From: Aurantimonas aggregata
GTDB taxonomy: Bacteria > Pseudomonadota > Alphaproteobacteria > Rhizobiales > Rhizobiaceae
Assembly: GCF_010500835.1 (NCBI RefSeq)
Contig: NZ_JAAAMJ010000001.1
Coordinates: forward strand, 62,001-126,000
Length of the DNA stretch: 64,000 nucleotides
Reading direction: 5' to 3'
Shown: piece by piece, positions 18,032 to 26,016 of the stretch
Numbering within the stretch: position 1 is the first letter of the stretch
Layout of the letters: each line of letters starts with the position of its first letter
Position numbers and translations under genes: made by a program
The notes under the pieces: generated by a model
The model's input: the letters and a program-made list of their open reading frames with translations, nothing else
Told to the model about the DNA's origin: nothing
Databases searched by the model: none

Positions 18032-19249
18032 TCAGGGTTGCTCGGCCAGAGAAACGACCTTCTGCCCGGCTTCCGCGCCGGTGGCAAGGAAGCGGCGGAT
18101 GTTGCGTGCCGCCTGCCGGATGCGATGCTCGTTCTCGACAAGGGCGATCCGGACATGGTCGTCGCCATGCTCGCCGAAGCCGATCCCCGGCGCCACGGCG
18201 ACATCCGCCTTCTCGATCAACAGCTTGGAGAATTCCAGCGAACCCATGTCGCGATAGGCCGGCGGCAGCGGCGCCCAGGCGAACATGGTCGAGGACGGCG
18301 ACGGGATCTGCCAGCCGGCGCGCCCGAACGAATCCACCAGCACGTCGCGGCGGCGGCGATAGACCGTCCGCACCTCCTCGATCACCTCGTCCCCGGCGTT
18401 GAGTGCGGCCGTGGCCGCCACCTGGATCGGCGTGAAGGCACCGTAGTCGAGATAGGACTTCACCCGCGCCAGCGCCGCCAGCAGGCGCTCGTTGCCGACG
18501 GCGAACCCCATGCGCCAGCCCGGCATCGAGAAGGTCTTCGACATCGAGGTGAATTCGACCGCGACATCAATCGCCCCGTCGACCTCGAGGATCGAGGGCG
18601 GCGGCGAGCCGTCAAAGAAGATCTCGGCATAGGCGAGGTCGGAGAGGACGACGATCGAATGCTTTCGGGCGAAGGCGACGATCTCGCGGTAGAAATCGAG
18701 ATCTGCCTCGAAGGCGGTGGGATTGGCCGGATAGTTGAGGATGATCGCGATTGGCTTGGGGATCGAATAGCGGACTGCGCGGTCGATCGCGACCAGGAAG
18801 TCGGCGTCGGGCTTGGCCGGGATGGCGCGGATCGTGCCGCCGGCCATCAGGAAGCCGAAGGCGTGGATCGGATAGGTCGGGTTCGGGCAAAGCACCACGT
18901 CGCCCGGCGCGGTGATCGCCTGCGCCATGTTGGCGAAGCCTTCCTTGGAGCCGAGCGTCGCCACGACCTGCGTCGCCGGGTCGAGCTTCACCCCGAAGCG
19001 CCGCTGGTAGTAGGCGGCCTGCGCCTTGCGGAGGCCGGCAATGCCCTTCGACGCCGAATAGCGGTGCGAACGCGGGTCGCGGATCACCTCGCAGAGCTTG
19101 TCGACGATGAAGGCAGGCGTCGGCAGGTCCGGATTGCCCATGCCGAGATCGATGATGTCGGCCCCGCCGGCGCGCGCCGCCGCCTTCAGTCGATTGACCT
19201 CCTCGAACACGTAAGGCGGCAGTCTGCGGACTTTGTGAAATTCTTCCAT
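18032..19249 (-). CDS. Class I/II aminotransferase, LL-diaminopimelate / alanine aminotransferase type
   Basis: PLP-dependent fold-type I aminotransferase, 405 residues from ATG 19249. Seen: the substrate loop DIIDLGMGNPDLPTP near residue 31, the phosphate-binding TLGSKEGFANMAQAI, the cofactor Asp region NYPANPT and VLSDLAYAEIFF, and the Schiff-base lysine Lys238 in SMSKTFSMPGWRMGF. It belongs to the AlaC/DapL-like branch that alphaproteobacterial genomes carry next to hom. The two enzymes may be co-expressed for amino acid synthesis. Which keto acid is used (pyruvate, tetrahydrodipicolinate or oxaloacetate) cannot be settled from sequence, so I give no symbol. It reads away from the phaC locus. 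Confidence 0.87.
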   Translation of the reverse strand: MEEFHKVRRLPPYVFEEVNRLKAAARAGGADIIDLGMGNPDLPTPAFIVDKLCEVIRDPRSHRYSASKGIAGLRKAQAAYYQRRFGVKLDPATQVVATLGSKEGFANMAQAITAPGDVVLCPNPTYPIHAFGFLMAGGTIRAIPAKPDADFLVAIDRAVRYSIPKPIAIILNYPANPTAFEADLDFYREIVAFARKHSIVVLSDLAYAEIFFDGSPPPSILEVDGAIDVAVEFTSMSKTFSMPGWRMGFAVGNERLLAALARVKSYLDYGAFTPIQVAATAALNAGDEVIEEVRTVYRRRRDVLVDSFGRAGWQIPSPSSTMFAWAPLPPAYRDMGSLEFSKLLIEKADVAVAPGIGFGEHGDDHVRIALVENEHRIRQAARNIRRFLATGAEAGQKVVSLAEQP

Positions 19250-19301
19250 GGTGCTCGTCTCCCGACTGGTTCGCGGGAATGGCGCAATTGACGACCTGCG
19301 T

Positions 19302-19745
19302 CTACTGCCCGGCCTCGATTTGGCGCAGCACGTCCTCGGGGCTCTGCCGGGGTGTCGTACTCGGCTGCTGGGCCTCGGGCCGTCGCGCCAAAGCCGCGTC
19401 GACCTCGGCCGCCTGTCGCTGGCGCAACGCCTGCAGCCGCGCGACCTGCGCCGCGCCAGTTGCCGGCGGTATCGCCGCGCGCCGCTGCGCCATGGCACCG
19501 AGTTGCGCCTGGCCGACCCGCGACTCGGCATCCGTCAGTTGGGGCGCCGCGGCCTTCGGCATGGCGCCCAGCAGCGGATAGCCGTCCTCGTCCCGACGCT
19601 GCGCCGACGCCACGGACGGTGCCGCGGCAAGACGCATGGCGCCGACCGAGGTGTCCTCGTCGTCGCCGAAGAACGATTGGCAACCGGCTGCGGGCACGAT
19701 GGCGCAGCAGACGGCAAGGGTTCGCAGCAGGGAAAGCGGTATCAT
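19302..19745 (-). CDS. Hypothetical lipoprotein, Ala/Gln/Arg-rich
   Basis: Predicted lipoprotein of 147 residues from ATG 19745. The N-terminus MIPLSLLRTLAVCCAIVPAAGC is a short signal peptide; Cys22 in PAAGC is the likely lipidated residue. The mature part is low-complexity, rich in Ala, Gln and Arg, with a probable helical region around VARLQALRQRQAAEVDAAL and ending in PEDVLRQIEAGQ. I recognise no catalytic motif. A promoter-like pair lies at 19779-19807. It precedes the aminotransferase by 52 bases, so it may be the first gene of the aminotransferase-hom operon. Confidence 0.65.
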   Translation of the reverse strand: MIPLSLLRTLAVCCAIVPAAGCQSFFGDDEDTSVGAMRLAAAPSVASAQRRDEDGYPLLGAMPKAAAPQLTDAESRVGQAQLGAMAQRRAAIPPATGAAQVARLQALRQRQAAEVDAALARRPEAQQPSTTPRQSPEDVLRQIEAGQ

Positions 19746-19778
19746 TGCCAGAAGGGCCTTCTTGAAACAGCGCTTTGT

Positions 19779-19807
19779 CTCATATCCTAGAGGGTGACCG
19801 TTTACAA
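19779..19807 (-). promoter_or_regulatory. Candidate sigma-70-type promoter for the lipoprotein gene
   Basis: On the minus strand TTGTAA (19802-19807) and TATGAG (19779-19784) are separated by 17 bases, four of six matches to each consensus hexamer, and lie 34-62 bases upstream of the lipoprotein ATG at 19745. This is pattern matching only. Confidence 0.35.
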
Positions 19808-19924
19808 AGCGACACGGCGCGATTGTCGAAGAGAGCGCTTCAGCCTGCCAGATGATCTTCCGGCCGGGTGATGGGGCGGACAGCGCGCGGGTTGCCGGGC
19901 ACGGCCATGACGGGAGGCAGAACG

Positions 19925-21754
19925 ATGACGGCGAAACAGCCGCACGACGGCAAGGGCTCCGGTCCGATCGGCGAAGACTACGTCGTTCGGGACCCGGAAG
20001 CCTTCGCACGCAACATGGCGCGGATGCTCGAGCAGATCGGCAAGGCGGCCGCCGCCTGGGTGGAGCCGCGGGAAAAGGGCGAGGTCGACAGCAGCCCGCT
20101 GCCGATGAGCGAGTTGATCACCACCCTGTCCAAGGTCTCGGAATACTGGCTGACCGACCCCGCTAGAGCCATCGAGGCACAGACGACGCTTTTCGCCGGC
20201 TACATGGCGGTTTGGAACAACTCGATCCGGCGCCTCGCCGGCGAGGCAGACGTCCCGCCGGTCGCGCCCGCGACAGGCGACAAGCGCTTCGTCGACGCCG
20301 AATGGCAGAACCACCCGTTCTTCGATTTCATCAAGCAGGCCTATCTGCTGACCGCCAGATGGGCCGACGACCTCGTCGACAAGGCCGAGGGGCTCGACCC
20401 CCACACCCGCCAGAAGGCGGCATTCTATGTCCGGCAGGTATCCAACGCGATCTCGCCCTCGAACTTCGTCGTCACCAATCCCGAACTGTTTCGCGAGACC
20501 GTCGCCAGCAATGGAGACAACCTCGTGCGCGGCATGAAGATGTTCGCCGAGGACATGGCCGCCGGCCACGGCACGCTGAAGCTGCGCCAGGCCGACTATT
20601 CGACGTTCAAGGTCGGCCGCGACATGGCCGTGACCCCCGGCAAGGTGGTCGCTCAGAACGATATTTGCCAGATCATCCAGTACGCGCCGCAGACCGAGAC
20701 CGTCTTCAAGCGGCCGCTGCTCATCGTGCCGCCCTGGATCAACAAGTTCTACATTCTCGACCTCAACCCGGAGAAGTCGCTGATCGGCTGGCTGGTGAGC
20801 CAGGGACATACGGTTTTCGTCGTCTCATGGGTGAACCCGGCGGAAAAGCAGGCCGACAAGGACTGGCAGGCCTATATCGAGGAGGGCATCGTCTTCGCGC
20901 TCGACACGATCGAGGCGGCGACGGCCCAGCGCGAGGTCAACGCCGTGGGCTATTGCGTCGGCGGCACGCTGCTGGGTGCCTCGCTGGCCTATCTCAAGGC
21001 GGGCGGTGACGACCGCATCCGCTCCACCACCTTCCTGACGACCCAGATCGACTTCACCCATGCCGGCGACCTCAAGGTCTTCGTCGACGAGGCGCAGCTG
21101 AAGCTGATCGAGCGCTCCATGGAAGCCAAGGGCTATCTCGACGGCTCGCAGATGGCGACGGCCTTCAACATGCTGCGGTCCGGCGATCTCATCTGGCCGT
21201 ATTTCGTCAACAACTATCTGAAGGGCAAGGAGCCCCTGCCCTTCGACCTGCTCTACTGGAACGCCGATTCCACCCGCATGCCGAAGGCCAACCACCTCTT
21301 CTATCTGCGCAACTGCTATCTCGAGAACCGGCTGTCGCAGGGCCGGATGGAGATCGGCGGCCGCCGGATCGACCTGTCGACCGTGGATATCCCGATCTAC
21401 AACCTTGCCACCAAGGACGATCACATCGCGCCGGCGCGCAGCGTCTATGTCGGCAGCCTCGCCTTCGGGTCGGACGTCACCTTCGTCCTCACCGGCTCCG
21501 GCCATATCGCCGGGGTCGTCAATCCGCCGGCAAGGCACAAATACCAGTTCTGGACCGGCCCCTCGCCCGAGGCCCGTCTCGGCTACGAGGACTGGCTGCT
21601 CGCGGCCGGCGAGACGCCGGGCTCCTGGTGGCCGCATTGGCAGGCATGGCTGGCGCCGCAATCCGGCACCAGGGTCAAGGCGCGCAAGCCCGGCGGCCGC
21701 AAGCTCAAAGCGCTGGAAGACGCCCCCGGCTCGTACGTCAAGGTCATGGCCTGA
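19925..21754 (+). CDS. phaC: Class I poly(R)-hydroxyalkanoic acid synthase PhaC
   Basis: Polymerises (R)-3-hydroxyacyl-CoA into polyhydroxyalkanoate carbon-storage granules. The 609-residue frame starts at ATG 19925 with GGGAGG upstream; in-frame ATGs further up lack a ribosome site. The N-terminal PhaC domain contains LTARWADDLVDKAEGLD and SPSNFVVTNPELFRET. The catalytic alpha/beta-hydrolase half has the lipase-like box GYCVGG with Cys344, the acid Asp499 in KDDHIAP, and His527 in SGHIAGVVNPP. Length and triad fit class I (no PhaE or PhaR needed). No phaA, phaB or phasin gene is in the window. It is divergent from the lipoprotein-aminotransferase unit, a common order in this group. Confidence 0.94.
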   Translation: MTAKQPHDGKGSGPIGEDYVVRDPEAFARNMARMLEQIGKAAAAWVEPREKGEVDSSPLPMSELITTLSKVSEYWLTDPARAIEAQTTLFAGYMAVWNNSIRRLAGEADVPPVAPATGDKRFVDAEWQNHPFFDFIKQAYLLTARWADDLVDKAEGLDPHTRQKAAFYVRQVSNAISPSNFVVTNPELFRETVASNGDNLVRGMKMFAEDMAAGHGTLKLRQADYSTFKVGRDMAVTPGKVVAQNDICQIIQYAPQTETVFKRPLLIVPPWINKFYILDLNPEKSLIGWLVSQGHTVFVVSWVNPAEKQADKDWQAYIEEGIVFALDTIEAATAQREVNAVGYCVGGTLLGASLAYLKAGGDDRIRSTTFLTTQIDFTHAGDLKVFVDEAQLKLIERSMEAKGYLDGSQMATAFNMLRSGDLIWPYFVNNYLKGKEPLPFDLLYWNADSTRMPKANHLFYLRNCYLENRLSQGRMEIGGRRIDLSTVDIPIYNLATKDDHIAPARSVYVGSLAFGSDVTFVLTGSGHIAGVVNPPARHKYQFWTGPSPEARLGYEDWLLAAGETPGSWWPHWQAWLAPQSGTRVKARKPGGRKLKALEDAPGSYVKVMA

Positions 21755-21867
21755 CCTCGCCTCCTAGGCGCCTCTACCTCGGGGGTTGAAGCAAGTCGGG
21801 TTCGATGCGACATCAGCTTGAGCAATTTCGTCCCGCCATCCCACTCTGATCGTCGACCGGCCCGCCC

Positions 21868-22719
21868 ATGACCACCTATCTCGAAGCCGAAGCCAATCCG
21901 ACGCGCAATACCGGCGCGATCCGGCTCTACGACGCGGCGGCCTTCGCGGGCATGCGCCGCGCCTGCCAACTGACGGCGCGCTGCCTGGACGAGCTGGCGG
22001 CGATCGTCGAGCCGGGGCTGCCGACGGAAGCGATCGACCGCTTCGTCTACGACTTCGCCGTCGCCAACGACGCCGTGCCGGCGACGCTGAACTATCGCGG
22101 CTACACCAAGAGCGTCTGCACCTCGATCAATCACGTCGTCTGCCACGGCATTCCCAACGACAAGCCACTCAAGGAAGGCGACATCGTCAACATCGACGTC
22201 ACCTTCATCGTCGATGGCTGGCATGGCGACTCCTCCCGCATGTATCCGGTCGGCCGGCTCAAGCGGGCGGCCGAAAGGCTCTGCGACGTCACCTATCGGT
22301 CGCTGCTTCTCGGCATCGAGCAGGTGCGCCCGGGCGGCCATATCGGCGACATCGGCGAGGCGATCCAGACATTTGCCGAAGCAGAGCGCTGTTCCGTGGT
22401 GCGCGACTTCTGCGGCCATGGCGTCGGCCGCCTGTTCCACGACGCGCCCAACGTCCTCCATTACGGCCGGCGCGGCGAAGGCGCGGAGATGCGCCCCGGC
22501 ATGATCTTCACCATCGAGCCGATGATCAATATCGGCCGGGCGCACGTGAAGATCCTCAACGACGGCTGGACCGCCGTCACCCGCGACCGCTCGCTGTCGG
22601 CGCAGTACGAGCACACGGTCGGCGTCACCGAGACGGGCTGTGAGGTCTTCACGCTGTCGCCGGGCGGGCTCGACACGCCGGGTATCGCCCTCGGCGAGCC
22701 GGCCGGCGCGGCCGACTAG
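21868..22719 (+). CDS. map: Type I methionine aminopeptidase
   Basis: Removes the initiator methionine from nascent proteins in the cytoplasm. The 283-residue product starts at ATG 21868. Family stretches: [40 protein letters not shown], and the dinuclear-metal ligands in [12 protein letters not shown] (two Asp), FCGHGVG (His), FTIEPM (Glu) and YEHTVGVTE (Glu). It is about 20 residues longer than E. coli MAP, mostly as a C-terminal tail rich in Gly and Pro. radC starts five bases downstream, an arrangement found in many Hyphomicrobiales, so the two are probably co-transcribed. Confidence 0.95.
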   Translation: MTTYLEAEANPTRNTGAIRLYDAAAFAGMRRACQLTARCLDELAAIVEPGLPTEAIDRFVYDFAVANDAVPATLNYRGYTKSVCTSINHVVCHGIPNDKPLKEGDIVNIDVTFIVDGWHGDSSRMYPVGRLKRAAERLCDVTYRSLLLGIEQVRPGGHIGDIGEAIQTFAEAERCSVVRDFCGHGVGRLFHDAPNVLHYGRRGEGAEMRPGMIFTIEPMINIGRAHVKILNDGWTAVTRDRSLSAQYEHTVGVTETGCEVFTLSPGGLDTPGIALGEPAGAAD

Positions 22720-22724
22720 CAGCC

Positions 22725-23504
22725 ATGTCGCCCGCCGGCTCCGAGGAAGAAACCGAACCTTCCGGTCTCTCGGAAGCCGGGTCCGGTCGGCGTGGATCCG
22801 CGACCCCGACACATGAGCAGCCGGCTTCGCCGACCCCACATCACGACGGCCACCGCGACAGGCTCCGCGAGCGCTTTGTCGCCGCGGGGGCGGACGCCCT
22901 CGCCGACTACGAGCTGCTGGAACTCATCCTCTTCCGGACGATCCCGCGGCGGGACGTCAAGCCGATCGCCAAGGCGCTGATTGCCCGGTTCGGGTCGCTG
23001 GCCGAAGTGCTCAACGCCCCGCGCCGTCGCCTGACCGAGGTGGCCGGGGTCAAGGACGCGGTGGCGCTCGACCTCTCCATCGTTGCCGCGATCAACCAGC
23101 GGGCGATGCGCTCGGCGGTGCGGCGGCGCGAGGTGCTGTCGTCATGGGCGGCGGTTCTCGACTACTGCACCGCGGCGATGGCGCACGAGAGCCGCGAGCA
23201 GTTCCGCATCCTGTTCCTCGACAAGAAGAACGCCTTGATCGCCGACGAGGTGCAGGGCACCGGCACGGTCGACCACACGCCGGTCTATCCGCGCGAAGTG
23301 GTCCGCCGGGCGCTCGAACTCTCCGCGACGGCGATCATCCTCGTCCACAACCACCCGTCGGGCGACCCGACCCCGTCCCGCGCCGACATCGACATGACCC
23401 GGACCATCGCGGAGGTGGCGCGGCCGCTCGGCATCGAGGTCCACGACCACATCATCATCGGCAAGGCCGGCCATGCCAGCCTGAAAGGCCTCCGGCTGCT
23501 CTGA
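22725..23504 (+). CDS. radC: RadC family JAB-domain protein
   Basis: RadC/DUF2466 protein of 259 residues. A low-complexity N-terminus (about 45 residues) is followed by a helix-hairpin-helix-like region ([38 protein letters not shown]) and an MPN/JAB metalloprotease fold. The JAMM metal motif is intact: Glu in the preceding strand, HNHPSGDP and the later Asp of [10 protein letters not shown]. Despite its name the protein is no longer thought to be a dedicated DNA-repair factor, and its biochemical role is unsettled. It follows map by five bases. The N-terminal 45 residues are poorly conserved in the family, so a later start is possible. Confidence 0.9.
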   Translation: MSPAGSEEETEPSGLSEAGSGRRGSATPTHEQPASPTPHHDGHRDRLRERFVAAGADALADYELLELILFRTIPRRDVKPIAKALIARFGSLAEVLNAPRRRLTEVAGVKDAVALDLSIVAAINQRAMRSAVRRREVLSSWAAVLDYCTAAMAHESREQFRILFLDKKNALIADEVQGTGTVDHTPVYPREVVRRALELSATAIILVHNHPSGDPTPSRADIDMTRTIAEVARPLGIEVHDHIIIGKAGHASLKGLRLL

Positions 23505-23551
23505 ACCCCGCTCGGCGGGCCTCAAGCAAAGAAATAATACAAAAGTGCCGC

Positions 23552-23580
23552 TTGCCGCAGGGTGATGCTGCGCCTATCCT
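23552..23580 (+). promoter_or_regulatory. Candidate sigma-70-type promoter
   Basis: TTGCCG (23552-23557) and TATCCT (23575-23580) are separated by exactly 17 bases, 35 bases before the ATG at 23615. The surrounding gap is more AT-rich than its neighbours, with AAATAATACAAAAG upstream. Four of six matches to each hexamer. Confidence 0.4.
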
Positions 23581-23614
23581 AAGCATATCGTCGTTTCGTT
23601 ACACTGGAATCGAC

Positions 23615-24661
23615 ATGGCCAGGGCGCGGTTAAGCTTTACGACATTCAACCTCCTCAATCTCAACCGGCCCGGACTGCCGCTCTACAAGTCGAGCAAGCC
23701 GTGGACGCTGGAAGAGTACGACGCCAAGGTCGATTACACCGCGCGCCAGCTGCGGTCGCTCCGGTCCGACGTCTACGGCTTCCAGGAGCTCTGGCACGGC
23801 GATGCCCTCGTCGACGTGCTGAGCGCGGCAGGAATGGAGCAGACCTATACGGCCCTGGTTCCACCCGGCCATGACGGCAAGCGGATCGTCTGCGCCGGCG
23901 CGGTGAAAAGCGAGATCCTGACCGGCGATCCGGAATGGATCGAGAACTTTCCGGACGATTTCATCCTGAAGAGCGGCGGCGACGACGAGCAGACCAGCGA
24001 CATCGCCGTCTCCGTCACCCGCTTCTCGCGGCCGGTCCTGCACGTCCGGATCAGGCCGGTGGCGAGTTCCCCGGCGATCCATGTCTTCGTCTGCCATTTC
24101 AAGTCGAAGGCGCCGACGCAGGTCTTCCGCGAGCCCTGGTACGACAAATCGGTGCATTCGCCCTACGCCGAGGCCATCGGCGCCGGACTGTCGACGATCC
24201 GGCGGACGGCGGAGGCGACGGCGCTGCGGATGATCCTGACGAAGCTGATGAAGGGCACCAACGACCCCGTGGTTGTCCTCGGCGACGTCAATGACGGGTT
24301 GCTGAGCAACACGCTGAACATCCTGACCGGCCAGCCGCGCTACCTCATGGGCTTCCAGACCGGCGGCGGCGACACCGACCTCTATACGGCGCAGACCCTG
24401 CAGCAGTACCGCAGCACCCGCGACGTCTATTACACCCACGTCTTCCAGAACGAGCGGGAGTCGCTCGACCAGATCCTCGTCAGCCAGGAATTCTACGACA
24501 ACAGCCGCCGCCGCATCTGGAGCTTCAAGGATCTCGTCGTCCAGAACGATCACCTGAACTTCGACCACCACCGCGATCTCGGCACCAACGACCACGGCGT
24601 CATCCGCGCCACCTTCGAGTTCAATCCGCTGAAGACCGCCGCCGAGGACGCGACCCGGTGA
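23615..24661 (+). CDS. Endonuclease/exonuclease/phosphatase family protein
   Basis: Metal-dependent phosphoesterase-fold protein of 348 residues from ATG 23615. Motifs of the EEP superfamily are visible: the N-terminal strand FTTFNLLNLNRPG, the catalytic Glu in DVYGFQELWHGDAL, HVFVCHFKSKAP, the metal/substrate motif VVLGDVNDGLLSN, SLDQILVSQEF, and the terminal acid-His region FDHHRDLGTNDHGVI. There is no signal peptide, so it is probably cytoplasmic; the substrate (nucleic acid, phospholipid or sugar phosphate) cannot be inferred. It lies downstream of radC but has its own AT-rich upstream region with a promoter-like pair. Relatives occur singly in many proteobacteria without assigned function. 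Confidence 0.8.
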   Translation: MARARLSFTTFNLLNLNRPGLPLYKSSKPWTLEEYDAKVDYTARQLRSLRSDVYGFQELWHGDALVDVLSAAGMEQTYTALVPPGHDGKRIVCAGAVKSEILTGDPEWIENFPDDFILKSGGDDEQTSDIAVSVTRFSRPVLHVRIRPVASSPAIHVFVCHFKSKAPTQVFREPWYDKSVHSPYAEAIGAGLSTIRRTAEATALRMILTKLMKGTNDPVVVLGDVNDGLLSNTLNILTGQPRYLMGFQTGGGDTDLYTAQTLQQYRSTRDVYYTHVFQNERESLDQILVSQEFYDNSRRRIWSFKDLVVQNDHLNFDHHRDLGTNDHGVIRATFEFNPLKTAAEDATR

Positions 24662-24670
24662 ACCACTGGC

Positions 24671-24949
24671 CTAGTGGAGCAGTCCGCCATCCTTGACCAG
24701 CCGCACCTCGCGCGGCTTGATCAGGCCGGCGTGCATCACCCGTACCGAGTGGATCGCGGCTTCCACTTCCCGTTCCCAATGGTCGAGAAACTGCTTCAGC
24801 CTTGGATAGTCCGGCGCGAGATCCTCGAACTGCCAGAAGAAGCTCTGCAGGAAGCTCGGGTGATCCGGCATCCGGTAGAGCACCTCGGCGCTCGTCAGGC
24901 CGTAGCCCCCGAGCATGCGGACAAATTGCGGGTCGGCGGTCCTGGTCAT
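24671..24949 (-). CDS. usg: Usg family protein
   Basis: Small Usg-family protein of unknown function, named because relatives lie in tryptophan operons. The 92-residue frame starts at ATG 24949 with GGAGTG just upstream; an in-frame extension to 25021 has no ribosome site. Typical stretches are RMLGGYGLTSAEVLYRMPDH, SFLQSFFWQFEDLAPDYP and the basic C-terminus LIKPREVRLVKDGGLLH. Here it stands alone: no trp gene is nearby. It ends nine bases from the EEP-family stop on the opposite strand. A perfect TTAA-N7-TTAA sequence lies 66 bases upstream of its start, suggesting CtrA control. Confidence 0.85.
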   Translation of the reverse strand: MTRTADPQFVRMLGGYGLTSAEVLYRMPDHPSFLQSFFWQFEDLAPDYPRLKQFLDHWEREVEAAIHSVRVMHAGLIKPREVRLVKDGGLLH

Positions 24950-25014
24950 CGGCGCACTCCATCGCGGCGCCAGCCGGACAGGAGGCCGGCAGGCAAAGGC
25001 TGCGGCGCAAGCGG

Positions 25015-25029
25015 TTAACAATGGCTTAA
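25015..25029 (-). promoter_or_regulatory. Perfect CtrA-box match upstream of usg
   Basis: TTAA at 25015-25018 and TTAA at 25026-25029 are separated by seven bases, the full consensus for the cell-cycle regulator CtrA (TTAA-N7-TTAA), in an otherwise GC-rich region where TTAA is rare. It is 66-80 bases upstream of the usg ATG and 43 bases past the SDR stop. A CtrA-controlling kinase gene (cckA) is present at the window end. Confidence 0.55.
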
Positions 25030-25071
25030 CGCGCCGGCTTCCCGCAAGCCGGATGCGGTGCGGCGAAACGC

Positions 25072-25797
25072 TCAGCCGCGCGGGGTGCGCAATCTCGAGC
25101 GGCCGCCATCAACGCCGATCACCTGTCCGGTAATCCATGAGCCGCCGGACAGCAGCAGCTCGCCCATCGCGGCAATGTCGTCGGACGTGCCGAGGCGCGG
25201 GATCGGGTGGAGCCCTGCCACTGCCTCCGCCATGCGGGGCGTACCCGCCACCGTCTTGCCGAGCGGCGTATCCAGCAGCGACGGCGCAATGGCATTGACC
25301 CGGATCTGCGGCGCGAATTCCGCCGCCAGCGAACGCACGAGGCCGACCACCGCACCCTTCGCCATGGCGATCGAGGCGTGAGCGGCAAAGCCCTGGTCGA
25401 CGGCAATTGTGGAGAATAGCAGCACGCTCGCCCCCTCGGGCGCTGCCTTCAGGCCCGGCAGCAGGACTTGAATCACTTTCGCCGCGCCCAGCGCGTTGAT
25501 TCTGAAATCGTTGAGGAAGTCAGCATCGCCCAGACGATCGAACGGCTTCAGCGTGATCGTCCCGGCAGCATAGACGAGCCCGTCGAGCGGATCGGCCGCC
25601 ACGGCCGAGAGGTGCTGGATGCTGGTGTCGTCGAGGACGTCCAGCACGAGCGCTTCCGCGCCGAGTTCGGCAGCGAGCGCCTCGACACCTTCGGCCGACC
25701 GTCCGGTCAGCACGAGGTCATGCCCGGACGCCGCCAGCCGGCGCGCCATCGCCTCGCCGACCCCGCCCTGTCCGCCAACGATGAGATATCTTGCCAT
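25072..25797 (-). CDS. SDR family oxidoreductase lacking the catalytic tyrosine
   Basis: Short-chain dehydrogenase/reductase-fold protein of 241 residues, ATG 25797. The Rossmann glycine motif GGQGGVG is at residues 8-14 (TGxxxGxG variant), followed by the VLDVLDD cofactor-specificity region, VYAAGT (the NAG-like motif) and IRVNAIAPSLLDTPLG in the C-terminal half. The expected Tyr-x-x-x-Lys reads Ile143-A-M-A-Lys147, so the proton-donating tyrosine is replaced while the lysine and Ser129 remain. A subgroup of annotated SDRs shares HASIAxAKGA, so this is not a sequencing slip. It may bind a cofactor without classical reduction. It lies upstream of usg and downstream of the molybdoenzyme-maturation genes, all on the minus strand. 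Confidence 0.85.
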   Translation of the reverse strand: MARYLIVGGQGGVGEAMARRLAASGHDLVLTGRSAEGVEALAAELGAEALVLDVLDDTSIQHLSAVAADPLDGLVYAAGTITLKPFDRLGDADFLNDFRINALGAAKVIQVLLPGLKAAPEGASVLLFSTIAVDQGFAAHASIAMAKGAVVGLVRSLAAEFAPQIRVNAIAPSLLDTPLGKTVAGTPRMAEAVAGLHPIPRLGTSDDIAAMGELLLSGGSWITGQVIGVDGGRSRLRTPRG

Positions 25798-26016
25798 GCC
25801 GTGCTCCGTTTCAGCCCGCAGATGCGAGCCTTCCCGTCGCCGGCAAGTGCGACACAGCGCGCCGATCAGGAAGAGGGAAACGAATGTCGGCCGCAGCTTC
25901 GTTGGACGACGGGGATATCAGCCCACGGTGATGGCAGCCATGCCAGAGCGCATCCCAGACAAGAGTGTGTGACTTCACGACGCACATTTATCAGTAGCTT
26001 GCGTCCGTCTTCTGAC

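Noticed and set aside
25798-26016. 219-base gap between the SDR and MocA-type genes
   Set aside because: Checked for a small gene, terminator or riboswitch; nothing convincing, only short unpaired stretches.
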